Assembly (NCBI GenBank): GCA_020636215.1 | Contig: JACJYG010000006.1 | Coordinates: 1 to 64,000 of the forward strand | Direction of reading: 5' to 3' | Origin: Lewinellaceae bacterium | GTDB taxonomy: Bacteria > Bacteroidota > Bacteroidia > Chitinophagales > Saprospiraceae | DNA: 64,000 nucleotides | Part shown: positions 55,648-63,964 of the stretch, one piece after another | How the letters are laid out: each line of letters begins with the position of its first letter | Numbering within the stretch: the stretch's first letter is position 1 | Made by a program: the position numbers and the translations under genes | Notes under the pieces: model-generated | The model's database searches: none | What the model was told of the DNA's origin: nothing | Seen by the model: only the letters and a program-made list of their open reading frames with translations

Positions 55648-56007
55648 ATGAAATCATTTTCCGGTATATTACTGCTCGTACTTATCCTGTGCACCATTCT
55701 GGCGCCCTGCGCGGATGGAGTAGTGATGGTATTGGAAAAAAACAGTAAGGAGCATGAAACGGCCTGTTGCCAGGCCTCAGCTGAAAAAGAGCGTGATCTT
55801 TCCGGCGGCGAAAGCCAATCGCAGGAAATCCCCGGCCATTGCTCCCCTCTATGTCACTGCTGCTGTTGCGGGCAGGTGGCTTCGGTTCATGGGGTGTCTT
55901 TTCCCATTCCGCTGGAAGTCGAAGCTGCGCTGCATCAGCCCGTTTTCATAGGTGTGTATGATTTTGAATATTCCCACCACATCTGGCAGCCTCCCCGCCA
56001 AGCTTGA
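55648..56007 (+). CDS. DUF6660-type Cys/His-rich exported protein
   Basis: The 119-aa product is taken from the ATG at 55648; the earlier TTG frame start overlaps the promoter. It has signal peptide MKSFSGILLLVLILCTILAPC, then a Cys/His-rich centre (GHCSPLCHCCCCGQ, about 63-76) and the closing IWQPPRQA typical of DUF6660. These small proteins usually sit beside heavy-metal TonB receptors in Bacteroidota, as here (78 bp upstream). The Cys cluster suggests Cu or other soft-metal binding in the periplasm; the role is inference. Confidence 0.8.
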   Translation: MKSFSGILLLVLILCTILAPCADGVVMVLEKNSKEHETACCQASAEKERDLSGGESQSQEIPGHCSPLCHCCCCGQVASVHGVSFPIPLEVEAALHQPVFIGVYDFEYSHHIWQPPRQA

Positions 56008-56085
56008 TCTTTTTCCCGGCCCCTTTTTCTCCACTGGCCGGATTTTCTTCCTCTTTTTTAATCAAGCTGTAAATTATCCGATCAT

Positions 56086-58647
56086 ATGACCAGGAAAATT
56101 ATTTGGCTGTGTGCTCTAATTAGCCTGTTGGCTCCCTTTCAAATATTGGCGCAACCCGAAACCACCGTCGAAATTTGGGTGGATGGCGTATGCGGCATGT
56201 GCCAGGAACGCATTGAAAACGCCGCACTCCTAACCCCCGGGGTTCGCTTTGCTAATTGGGATATAGATTCCAAAGTGTTGACCCTTACCCGCAGCCCCGA
56301 GCCTTTAGACTTAGCCCAGTTGCACCATAATATTGCGGCCGTTGGCCACGATACCAAAGAAGAGAATGCTCCGGATGAAGCTTACAATAACCTGCATAAT
56401 TGTTGTAAATACCGGGATGAAGCTGTTGTAAAAGCCCACCAGCCGGCGCAGTCCAGTCAGCCGGAAGTGATACGGGGGCAGGTTTTTGAAAAAGGAGTAA
56501 AGGGCAAACGCGCGCCCCTTCCCGGCGCCAACCTATCGTGGCTGGGAACCACCGAAGGCACAGCTACCGACGAGCATGGGCATTTTGAGCTCGCCCGTGT
56601 CCCTCAAACAGGCCGGCTTGTTATCAGTTATGTGGGCTATGGCAGTGATACGGTGGAGGTACAGGATGGCCGCGACATTCAAATTGTCCTTTCTGAGGTT
56701 GTTTTCCTTGATGAAGTTGAAGTCACCCATCGCCGCAAACCCACCGAAGTGTCTTTCATAGAGCCCATCAAAGTGCAGATGATAGGGGAGAAGGAATTGA
56801 TGAAAGCAGCCTGCTGTAACTTGTCGGAAAGCTTTGAAACAACTTCCTCGGTTGACGTTTCCTTTACCGACGCCGTCACCGGTACCAGACAGATACAAAT
56901 GCTGGGGCTGGCTAGCCCTTACATACAGATCACCCGGGAGAATATGCCCGATGTGCGGGGGCTGTCGGCCATCTACGGAATGGCGTACACCGCCGGCCCC
57001 TGGATCGAAGGCATGCAACTCAACCTGGGCGCCGGCTCGGTGGTCAACGGCTTTGAAGCCATCGCCGGGCAGATCAATGTGGAACTGCGCAAACCGGAAA
57101 GAACGGACTTGCTGTATCTCAACCTATATGCCAATGGCATGGGCCGGCTGGAAGGCAACGCCAATATTAGTCAGCCGGTTGGCAAAAAGCTGCATACCGG
57201 ACTGCTACTGCACGCCAAGAGCCAGAAGCGCGCTATGGATAACAATGACGATGGCTTTCTCGACAACCCCCTGAGTGAAGGCATCATCGCCATCAACCGC
57301 TGGAAGTTCATCGGGGGCAATGGGGTGGAAGGGCAATTTGGCGTGAAGGGGACTTTCCTGAACGAAGCCAGCGGCCAGCACGGATTCCGCCTGGGCGACG
57401 AGGTCCATCCCGGCCATCATTGGGGCGCCCAGGTCAATACCCGCCGACTGGAAGGCTGGTTCAAAATGGGGCGCGTCTTTCCGGAGCAGCCTTTTGCCAG
57501 CATCGGCCTGCAGTTGTCGGGCCTTCATCACCAGCAGGACGCTTTCTTTGGCCTGCGCAATTACGACGCCAGCCAAAGCTCAGCCTACGCCAACCTCATA
57601 TACCAGAGTATCATCGGCAATACGGATCACCAATTCAAAACCGGGGCGAGCTTTCAGTGGGATCAATACGATGAAAACCTGGCGGCAATGGCTTATACCC
57701 GCAACGAGTGGGTTCCGGGTGCTTTCTTCGAATACACCTACCGCCATCTGGAGCAATTCACCGCCGTGGCGGGCCTGCGGGCCGATTACCACAACCTTTT
57801 TGGCTTGTTTATCACGCCACGACTGCACCTGCGCTACGCGCCGGATGAAAAAACCGTGTTGCGCGCCTCGGCCGGGCGTGGGCAACGCACGGCCAGCATC
57901 TTCGCCGAAAACATCGGTGTACTGGCCTCCGCTCGTGGCATCGTTATCCATAGCGAAGACCCTGATAAACCATACGGGCTGGATGCGGAAGTGGCATGGA
58001 ATTATGGCCTGAACCTTACCCGCGAATTAACCATTGCCGACCGCACCGCTACATTGAGCCTTGACTTCTACCACACCCGTTTCCTCAATCAGGTAGTAGT
58101 GGATTACGATCAAAACCCGCAGGAGCTGCATTTTTACAACCTGCCCGGCCGGTCTTATTCCAACAGCCTGCAGGCCCAACTAAGCCTGGAGCCTTTACCC
58201 CGCTGGGATGTACGCCTGGCCTACCGCTTCAACGACGTGCGCGTGAGCTTTTCAGATGGTTTGTTGGAAAAACCCTTGCTATCCCGGCATCGCGCTTTCC
58301 TGAATACCGCTTACGCTACGCCCAACGACTGGAATTTTGATTTCACCCTCAACTGGCAAGGCGCAAAGCGTATTCCCGGAACGGCCTCCAACCCGGAAGC
58401 CTACCGGGCCCTGGAACGGTCGCCGGATTTCCTGGTGGCCAACGCGCAGATTAGTAAAGGCTGGAAGGATAAATTTGAAGTGTACGTTGGGGCGGAAAAC
58501 CTCTTCGGCTTTATTCAGGAAGGCCCTATCCTTGCCAATGAGGATCCTTTCGGGCCCTATTTTGACAGTTCGCTGGTATGGGGGCCGGTTTTTGGGCGCA
58601 ATATTTACGCCGGGATACGGGTTCGGCTGCAACGCGAATCGAAATAG
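56086..58647 (+). CDS. TonB-dependent receptor with N-terminal HMA metal-binding domain
   Basis: The 853-aa protein has a signal peptide (about 1-22). A heavy-metal-associated domain follows with C36-x2-C39 in VCGMCQERIENA and a later HNCCKYRD. Then come a carboxypeptidase-D-like domain (about 130-210), a plug (about 230-330, with AIYGMAYTAGPWIEGMQLN) and a beta-barrel ending in VRLQRESK. It should import a metal or metal complex across the outer membrane using TonB energy. The Cys-rich DUF6660 gene just upstream fits copper or another soft metal. It probably shares the near-leaderless promoter at 55611-55640. Confidence 0.92.
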   Translation: MTRKIIWLCALISLLAPFQILAQPETTVEIWVDGVCGMCQERIENAALLTPGVRFANWDIDSKVLTLTRSPEPLDLAQLHHNIAAVGHDTKEENAPDEAYNNLHNCCKYRDEAVVKAHQPAQSSQPEVIRGQVFEKGVKGKRAPLPGANLSWLGTTEGTATDEHGHFELARVPQTGRLVISYVGYGSDTVEVQDGRDIQIVLSEVVFLDEVEVTHRRKPTEVSFIEPIKVQMIGEKELMKAACCNLSESFETTSSVDVSFTDAVTGTRQIQMLGLASPYIQITRENMPDVRGLSAIYGMAYTAGPWIEGMQLNLGAGSVVNGFEAIAGQINVELRKPERTDLLYLNLYANGMGRLEGNANISQPVGKKLHTGLLLHAKSQKRAMDNNDDGFLDNPLSEGIIAINRWKFIGGNGVEGQFGVKGTFLNEASGQHGFRLGDEVHPGHHWGAQVNTRRLEGWFKMGRVFPEQPFASIGLQLSGLHHQQDAFFGLRNYDASQSSAYANLIYQSIIGNTDHQFKTGASFQWDQYDENLAAMAYTRNEWVPGAFFEYTYRHLEQFTAVAGLRADYHNLFGLFITPRLHLRYAPDEKTVLRASAGRGQRTASIFAENIGVLASARGIVIHSEDPDKPYGLDAEVAWNYGLNLTRELTIADRTATLSLDFYHTRFLNQVVVDYDQNPQELHFYNLPGRSYSNSLQAQLSLEPLPRWDVRLAYRFNDVRVSFSDGLLEKPLLSRHRAFLNTAYATPNDWNFDFTLNWQGAKRIPGTASNPEAYRALERSPDFLVANAQISKGWKDKFEVYVGAENLFGFIQEGPILANEDPFGPYFDSSLVWGPVFGRNIYAGIRVRLQRESK

Positions 58648-58727
58648 GCCGGGCGCGGCCCTGGAAAATTTCTTAACTTGGTTTTTCGTTTGCTAGCAAA
58701 ACAGGTTTTCGCAAATTGGTAGTCCCA

Positions 58728-58735
58728 TAACTTTA
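58728..58735 (+). promoter_or_regulatory. Probable -7 box of degP promoter
   Basis: TAACTTTA (seven of eight matches to TAnnTTTG) lies nine bases before the degP ATG, with TTTTC at 58706-58710 as a possible -33 box. The leader would again be very short. Confidence 0.55.
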
Positions 58736-58744
58736 GCATTTACT

Positions 58745-60169
58745 ATGAAACAGTATTTGGCCATTGGCCTCAGTTCAATTCTCAGCGCGCTCCTGGCAGT
58801 TCTGATTTACCGAACCTTCGAACAGCCCAGGGAAGTGGTCATACGGGAAACCGTGCCGGCTCAGTATACCAATTTTGACCCCATGGAGGTCAGTAAACAA
58901 AGGGCCTTTCTCTCGGCTTCGCCCACAGATTTTGTCGCCGCCGCTGAAGCCGTCAAACCGGCAGTGGTCAACATCAAGACCATACAGGATGGCGGTGGGT
59001 TGGACCTCTGGGGTGGCTCTTCCGTGGGCTCTTCTTCCGGCTCCGGCGTTATCATCTCTCCGGATGGGTTTATCGTCACCAATAATCACGTGATCGAAGA
59101 CGGGGGAGAGATCGGGGTGACCCTCAATGACAAGCGGGAGTATGAAGCCGAGCTCATCGGCACCGACCCTTCCACCGATCTGGCGCTGATCCGCATTAAA
59201 GCCGATGGACTGCCCTTTCTGGAGTTTGGCAATTCCGATTCACTGCGAATAGGGGAGTGGGTGCTGGCCATTGGCAACCCTTTCAATCTGGAATCTACGG
59301 TCACGGCGGGCATCGTCAGCGCCAAGGGGCGCAGCATCGACATCCTCGAGGGGCAGGACCGAATCGAATCTTTCATTCAAACTGACGCTGCCGTGAACCC
59401 CGGCAACAGCGGGGGCGCCCTGGTCAACACCAATGGCGAACTGATTGGCATTAATACGGCCATCATCACCCGCTCGGGGCGTTATGAAGGCTACTCCTTC
59501 GCCGTGCCCGCCAACCTGGCCCGGAAGGTGATCCGTGACTTGCGTGATTTCGGTATCGTCCAGCGCGGAATCCTCGGCGTTTTTATCGATGAAATGAATA
59601 ACGAACGCACCCGGGAACTGGGGCTTAAAGCGGTGGAAGGCGTTTACGTGACCCGCGTGACGCCGGGCAGCGGCGCCGCCGACGCCGGCCTGAAAAAGGG
59701 CGATGTGATTATCGGCATCAACGGAGTGGAAACGAAAACCCTGCCGGAAATGCAGGAACAGGTCGGCCGCTACCGCCCGGGCAACACCATTTCCGTAGAA
59801 TACTACCGCGGCGGGAAAAAACATTCCGCGAAAGTCGTGCTCAAAAACAAGGCTAACGGCACCTCCCTGGTGACTCAAAAAAACGAGGATATCCTGATCG
59901 AACTGGGCTTTGAACTGCGCAACCTCACCCGCGAGGAAAAGCGCCGCCTCGATGTCGACGGGATTAAGGTGGTCAGCATCTACCGCGGGAGCCGCATCGA
60001 GCGCACCAATATGGACCCGGGTTTTATCATCACCAAAATGGACAACCGCCCGGTCAAGTCGGTGGAAGCTTTTCTGGATGGCCTGAAAAACGCCACCGGG
60101 AAGGTCATGCTGGAAGGGGTGTATGAAAGTTACCCCGGAGAGTATTACTACGCCTTCCCGGTGGATTGA
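58745..60169 (+). CDS. Do-family serine endoprotease (DegP/HtrA)
   Basis: The 474-aa protein has an N-terminal signal anchor (1-22). The trypsin-like domain has the triad H115 (VTNNHVIED), D145 (DPSTDLALIR) and S222 (VNPGNSGGALV). Two PDZ domains follow (about 280-370 and 385-470). It degrades or holds misfolded envelope proteins. It is downstream of the metal-receptor gene but has its own probable -7 box. Confidence 0.94.
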   Translation: MKQYLAIGLSSILSALLAVLIYRTFEQPREVVIRETVPAQYTNFDPMEVSKQRAFLSASPTDFVAAAEAVKPAVVNIKTIQDGGGLDLWGGSSVGSSSGSGVIISPDGFIVTNNHVIEDGGEIGVTLNDKREYEAELIGTDPSTDLALIRIKADGLPFLEFGNSDSLRIGEWVLAIGNPFNLESTVTAGIVSAKGRSIDILEGQDRIESFIQTDAAVNPGNSGGALVNTNGELIGINTAIITRSGRYEGYSFAVPANLARKVIRDLRDFGIVQRGILGVFIDEMNNERTRELGLKAVEGVYVTRVTPGSGAADAGLKKGDVIIGINGVETKTLPEMQEQVGRYRPGNTISVEYYRGGKKHSAKVVLKNKANGTSLVTQKNEDILIELGFELRNLTREEKRRLDVDGIKVVSIYRGSRIERTNMDPGFIITKMDNRPVKSVEAFLDGLKNATGKVMLEGVYESYPGEYYYAFPVD

Positions 60170-60173
60170 GGTG

Positions 60174-60228
60174 CTGCCGATCTCCAGATCGGCAGAAAAA
60201 GAAGTACTGCCGATCTCCAGATCGGCAG
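60174..60228. repeat. Two tandem perfect palindromes (33-bp period) after degP
   Basis: The 22-bp inverted repeat with arms CTGCCGATCT and AGATCGGCAG around CC occurs at 60174-60195 and again at 60207-60228, separated by AAAAAGAAGTA. It begins four bases after the degP stop and ends 11 bases before the stop of a converging gene, so it may terminate both. It resembles dispersed palindromic intergenic repeats. Confidence 0.9.
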
Positions 60229-60239
60229 AAGAAGCCGCC

Positions 60240-60476
60240 TTACTCCCAGGCCCCTATTCCCCCAAACTCCCATTGGAACTGCTTCAACAGGTCGAAGGGA
60301 TCAGCATCCGGATCTCCCAAATATACCCGCAACACTATTGGCAGGCAGGGCCCCTGTTGATGGCAGTAGACGATGTCGGTTACTTCAATTTCAGGAGCAA
60401 CGGCGGCCGGCTTTTCTTGGGCCTGGCAGGAGAGGGCGAGGAAAAAGAGGAATAGAAGAGTGGTATATTTCTTCAT
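60240..60476 (-). CDS. Miniature lipoprotein, internally deleted paralog of 61947-62567 product
   Basis: The 78-aa product has a lipoprotein signal (FLALSCQAQ, Cys17) and IVYCHQQGPCLPIV, then ends FDLLKQFQWEFGGIGAWE. The 206-aa lipoprotein encoded at 61947-62567 has IIYCHRQGPCLPLT after its lipobox and ends LKRFQWRYGAWW, so this gene keeps both ends and lacks about 130 middle residues. It is either a deletion remnant or a functional mini version. Confidence 0.65.
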   Translation of the reverse strand: MKKYTTLLFLFFLALSCQAQEKPAAVAPEIEVTDIVYCHQQGPCLPIVLRVYLGDPDADPFDLLKQFQWEFGGIGAWE

Positions 60477-60554
60477 GCTCAGAAAGTCAGGGTTTTGTAT
60501 TTCCGAGGATAATGGCTACGACTTTATTTTCATTGTTCGTCACAAAAAAATGTC

Positions 60555-60594
60555 GTAACTATTCAGCACGCCAGCGTGCGTATGTGTTTAGCGC
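60555..60594. repeat. Left imperfect inverted repeat of mobile-element remnant
   Basis: Its outer 17 bases (GTAACTATTCAGCACGC) and inner 15 bases (GTATGTGTTTAGCGC) occur in reverse complement at 61491-61525, with 8 versus 3 bases between the blocks. The pair bounds a segment of about 970 bp with a group II intron fragment. I could not assign it to an IS family. Confidence 0.75.
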
Positions 60595-60654
60595 CCAGAT
60601 TGTGCCTTTAGGTACAAAATATCGGGTGTGCCGGGCATGACACTGCACTAAGGG

Positions 60655-61490
60655 GTGCGAAAGATACGCAGGTATCGGACAAGTCCCCAGGGGGCCAGCT
60701 GATGGGAACCCCATAGCCAAAGCCAAGGGTGTCTCGGGCGACCGGGAATCTGAAGGAAGGCGGCGGCAAAGCCCAGGTGCGGACGAACAGAAACTGAATA
60801 GTAGGCCTGTCGAACCGGGGAAGCGTACCCGAAAGCGCCTAATCCCAACAGTCAGCCTGAGGTTCGATGGGTAAATTCAGCCGCAGCGGGCGAAAGTGCA
60901 GTGCCTTACCCCGGGAGGCCTGGCGCCGTGGGCCATTGTCGGAGGTACGCGCGAGTACTGAAGAAATCCAGGCAGCCAGGAGTCAGCAGAGGGCATAGTA
61001 CCAAGGCGAGCGCCAAGGGAAGGCCTGAATTCTTTAACCAAGGAAGCAGCCGTCAAATGAGTAAAGACGACAAAGAGCCGAAACCGCGACGAAGCTACAA
61101 ACAAGGAAACTTGTTCGAAGGCCAAGGCGGGGCATTGGGTAAACCGGAAGGCGGAACCAACCGGGCGACGATGCGGGCAGAGTTGTTTTCCCGTCTGGAG
61201 GTACAGCGAGCCTTGACCACAGGGATCGTGGACAAAATATCGGAACATGGGGCCTTAGCGAAAGCCTTTCAGGAAGTGAATCGCAACCAAGGAGCGGCAG
61301 GCATAGATGGAATAAGCCTGGAGGAATATGAGCGCCACTTGACGGAGCACATAAACCGGCTGCACGAAGAGCTGCGCAAAGGGGAATACCGCCCGCAAGC
61401 GGTTAGAGGGGTAGAAATCCCCAAGGCGAACGGAGGCAAGCGCCTTCTGGGCATCCCCACAGTAGCGGATAACGGGGTTGGCCGAGGCCT
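60655..61490 (+). mobile_element. Group II intron, 5' fragment
   Basis: It begins with GTGCG at 60655, a typical group II intron 5' end, and continues with the GC-rich structured region seen before intron-encoded proteins (such as GTCGGAGGTACGCGCGAG near 60940 and GCCAGGAGTCAGCAGAGG near 60976). The reverse-transcriptase gene inside is cut off after its first motifs. No domain V or VI consensus is seen, so the element is 3' truncated at or near the right inverted repeat and cannot splice. Confidence 0.82.
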
Positions 61491-61497
61491 GCGCTAA
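61057..61497 (+). pseudogene. ltrA: Truncated group II intron reverse transcriptase/maturase
   Basis: The 146-aa frame starts at ATG 61057 (MSKDDKEPKPRRSYKQG). It carries RT-0/RT-1 segments NQGAAGIDGISLEEYERHL and EYRPQAVRGVEIPKANGGKR and LLGIPTVAD, then switches to unrelated NGVGRGLR and stops inside the right inverted repeat. The catalytic YADD motif, maturase and endonuclease domains (normally about 420-600 aa in all) are missing, so it is dead. Confidence 0.85.
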
Positions 61498-61525
61498 ACA
61501 CATACTCAGCGTGCTGAATAGTTAC
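61491..61525. repeat. Right imperfect inverted repeat of mobile-element remnant
   Basis: The reverse complement of the left copy at 60555-60594, in two blocks of 15 and 17 bases. The truncated intron RT runs into it. Confidence 0.75.
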
Positions 61526-61557
61526 CATCTAAATTATCTAGAAGCCTAGATTTTTGT

Positions 61558-61905
61558 TTAATATGCGCCTCGTGGAATCAAAGGAATAGCTTCCCAGTAT
61601 AACAATATCCGGATTATGATGGAGAGCCCTATTTCTGTCAGAGCCAAACCCAGGGGAACCCTAAACCGAAAAGGCTTTTTGAACAGTTTGCTGAGTGCAT
61701 AATGCCCAAGTATGAACAAAGATGCATAAACAGAAGCCGGAAAAATATATCCTCCAGTAAGACGGCCTAGTACTTCTTCCAGCACGCTCTCCTTTTCTGT
61801 CGGCAACCAGGGATAATACTGAAATAGGCCGAAAAGGAGGAACAGAGTACCCAAGACGATCAATACGCTGAAGAAGAAATAGAGTGTGGTAATAATTGGC
61901 CTCAC
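61558..61905 (-). CDS. Small membrane protein, unknown function
   Basis: The 115-aa product has hydrophobic segments at about 5-27, 52-68 and 85-105, so it spans the membrane about three times (SVLIVLGTLFLLFGLFQYY; LALTEIGLSIIIRILLYW). I recognise no family. It lies 41 bp after the minus-strand lipoprotein gene at 61947 and may share its transcript. Confidence 0.6.
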   Translation of the reverse strand: MRPIITTLYFFFSVLIVLGTLFLLFGLFQYYPWLPTEKESVLEEVLGRLTGGYIFPASVYASLFILGHYALSKLFKKPFRFRVPLGLALTEIGLSIIIRILLYWEAIPLIPRGAY

Positions 61906-61946
61906 AGTTGATGATATTGAGTTTGAGAATTGCGGATTTCAGATGC

Positions 61947-62567
61947 TCACCACCAGGCCCCATACCTCCATTGGAACCGTTTCAACTCAGATGAAGGGAC
62001 CTGTATCCGGAAATCAGGATAGGCGGGAAAAACAATTACAGTATTTTCCCCCTCCTCACTTAAAATAGCCCGGTTTCGGTGGAAGCCTTCGAAGTTCCGA
62101 ATGCTTCCCAGGTTTTGAAGCAGCACCGGGAAGCGCTTGCCATCTACCTCCAGTACCCCGCGGTATTCCTCTTTAAAAGTGGCGCCCAGAAAGAAATATT
62201 CCCGGTCGAAAAAAGCGACTGTGGAATCAACGCGCTCTTCCGGATAGGAGAGGAACTCCCGAGAAATCAGATTGAACAGCCTGAAGAATTGCTCCACGGC
62301 CTCCTGGCTGGTAGCTTGGTTTAAGTCAAGAGGTTCGAAGTACTGGGTGTCGCGGGGCATGGTTATCCACTCCCAACCATCCGATATGGCAAGATTATCC
62401 GGGTCTATCATTATTTCCCGCCTCGTTAACGGCAGGCAGGGGCCTTGCCTATGGCAATAAATAATTTCTGTTGACTTAACAGGAGCAACCATGGTTGGTT
62501 TTTCCTTGATTTGGCAGGAGAATAAATACAGGAAAACCAAGGCAAAAAAGATCGCGATGTTTTTCAT
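61947..62567 (-). CDS. Lipoprotein with YCHxQGPCLP motif, unknown function
   Basis: The 206-aa product is taken from the ATG ending at 62567, giving a lipoprotein signal with Cys18 (LFSCQIKEK); an in-frame start at 62678 would bury it. Near the N terminus is IIYCHRQGPCLPLT, a two-Cys motif shared with the 78-aa protein encoded at 60240-60476. The middle has FFDREYFFLGATFKEEYRG and the end LKRFQWRYGAWW. No named domain. It is probably a membrane-anchored lineage-specific protein. Confidence 0.75.
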   Translation of the reverse strand: MKNIAIFFALVFLYLFSCQIKEKPTMVAPVKSTEIIYCHRQGPCLPLTRREIMIDPDNLAISDGWEWITMPRDTQYFEPLDLNQATSQEAVEQFFRLFNLISREFLSYPEERVDSTVAFFDREYFFLGATFKEEYRGVLEVDGKRFPVLLQNLGSIRNFEGFHRNRAILSEEGENTVIVFPAYPDFRIQVPSSELKRFQWRYGAWW

Positions 62568-62699
62568 GTCAAGAATGTTGAATTGGTGATGAGATGACAG
62601 TCTCAGAGATTGTTTGAAGCCCCCCCGTCTATGCAGCCGGGCTAGCTCTTGGGGAAAAATGACACTTTCCACTTTCAAATCCGGCAGCCAAAAAAAGTT

Positions 62700-63146
62700 C
62701 TAAGGGCATTTCGGGTAAAAGAATATTTCCTCAAATGGTGTTGCATAATTCTCTGGAACGTAAAGGGCAAGCGAAATAAAATTGTCCTGGCCGTCTGGGT
62801 CCCACTTCTCAAATTCCCACTTATACCAAGCCTCTGTGCCAATAGTTATGCCCCCACTATGAATAATAGTAGGATCTAATAGTTGTTCTCGGTTCCAATC
62901 TATTTTTACTCTTACAGATGAAGGTATTTCGTTAGCACTTAATGCACTTAAATTAACTTCCGCATCAAACAGTGTCCATGAAGCATCTCCGTTTACAGTA
63001 TTGGTGAAGATTTTATCCCAATCAATTTTAGAAAAGCTACAGCCGGCACAACGAAAACCATGGTTTTTTGCGAGGAAGGTAAAAAGCATATAACGGATTG
63101 CTTTGCTATCTGGATCAGTTTGGGAAACCTTGTTTTTCACTTCCAT
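62700..63146 (-). CDS. Hypothetical protein, coupled to upstream gene
   Basis: The 148-aa product has CAGCSFSKIDWDKIF and a Trp-rich C half (EAWYKWEFEKWDPDGQDN). No family is recognised and no signal peptide is seen. Its ATG overlaps the stop of the gene encoded just upstream by 10 bases, so it depends on that gene's translation or is the remainder of one longer gene split by frameshift. Confidence 0.5.
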   Translation of the reverse strand: MEVKNKVSQTDPDSKAIRYMLFTFLAKNHGFRCAGCSFSKIDWDKIFTNTVNGDASWTLFDAEVNLSALSANEIPSSVRVKIDWNREQLLDPTIIHSGGITIGTEAWYKWEFEKWDPDGQDNFISLALYVPENYATPFEEIFFYPKCP

Positions 63147-63964
63147 ATATCATTTGGCCATTCATTGAGATTTGTAAAGCTGCAATCACAACGAAAGAAA
63201 TCTCCAAGGACTAATACTGAAAAGTCACCAGGCTCTTCGGTTAAAGACGCCCATATTGGCGGGAGGTAGACTTGTTTTTTCCCCAGGTAAATACAGGCGC
63301 ATGGATAGCATATGTCGTAACATGGATCTCGGTTTTCGAGGCTATTGGCCTGCCCGCTGTTATTTTCGGTAACATTAAACCTTCCGATGATATTGCCATT
63401 ATTCGCAACAAAAGGCAGGACAAGGCGCCCGGTAGTATCAATTTGATATATTACGCCAGTAAAGTCCTCTGATCGAATATTATGGTTGCATCCTTCAAAA
63501 TAGGTGGAATCTGCTAAATAGGCTAAAAGTCGAAAACCTATTGCTCCATCTGGCCTATCGAAAAAAACAAGCCGCGCCTGGCTCCTTTCGCCAAAGTACA
63601 GGTTGGGAATAGGATCTATCGGCACATAGGTTAAAGTATGCGCGCCATCCATCACGACTTGCCCTTCCTGTGCAAAATCCCCAAGCGGCTGCACCATGGG
63701 CTAAAGAGAATAATAGGGGCCGGGTTCTTCCGAGCGGGTGGAAATGGCATAAGAGGCCATTGGAGAATTTGAGAAATCCTGCCGGGACTTCCAATTGTAA
63801 AAGGCGGCTTTGGCTTCATCAAGCGAAAAACCTGAATACCTCCTCACAGGGTTTTCCAAAATTTGAGGCGTATCCTGAAACGGAAGTTCTTTTTTACAAC
63901 CAGATAACAACGTGGATATGGACAGCAAAAGACCTGCTGCCCGGAATAGGCTTCTTGAATTCAT
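63137..63964 (-). pseudogene. Lipoprotein gene interrupted by an in-frame TAG
   Basis: The first part (63964-63701, 87 codons) gives a lipoprotein signal MNSRSLFRAAGLLLSISTLL with SGCKKE and then FSLDEAKAAFYNWK; it stops at TAG (63703-63701). The same frame reopens at once (ATG at 63697) for 186 residues with VPIDPIPNLYFGERSQARLV, EDFTGVIYQIDTTGRLVLPF and a Cys-rich end (CYDICYPCACIY). The two parts read as one protein of about 275 aa of a Bacteroidota envelope family. Loss of function, a sequencing error, or readthrough are all possible. Confidence 0.65.

Noticed and set aside
60901..61056. N-terminal extension of the intron RT frame
   Set aside because: This stretch is the structured intron RNA region before the RT; family proteins start near the ATG at 61057.
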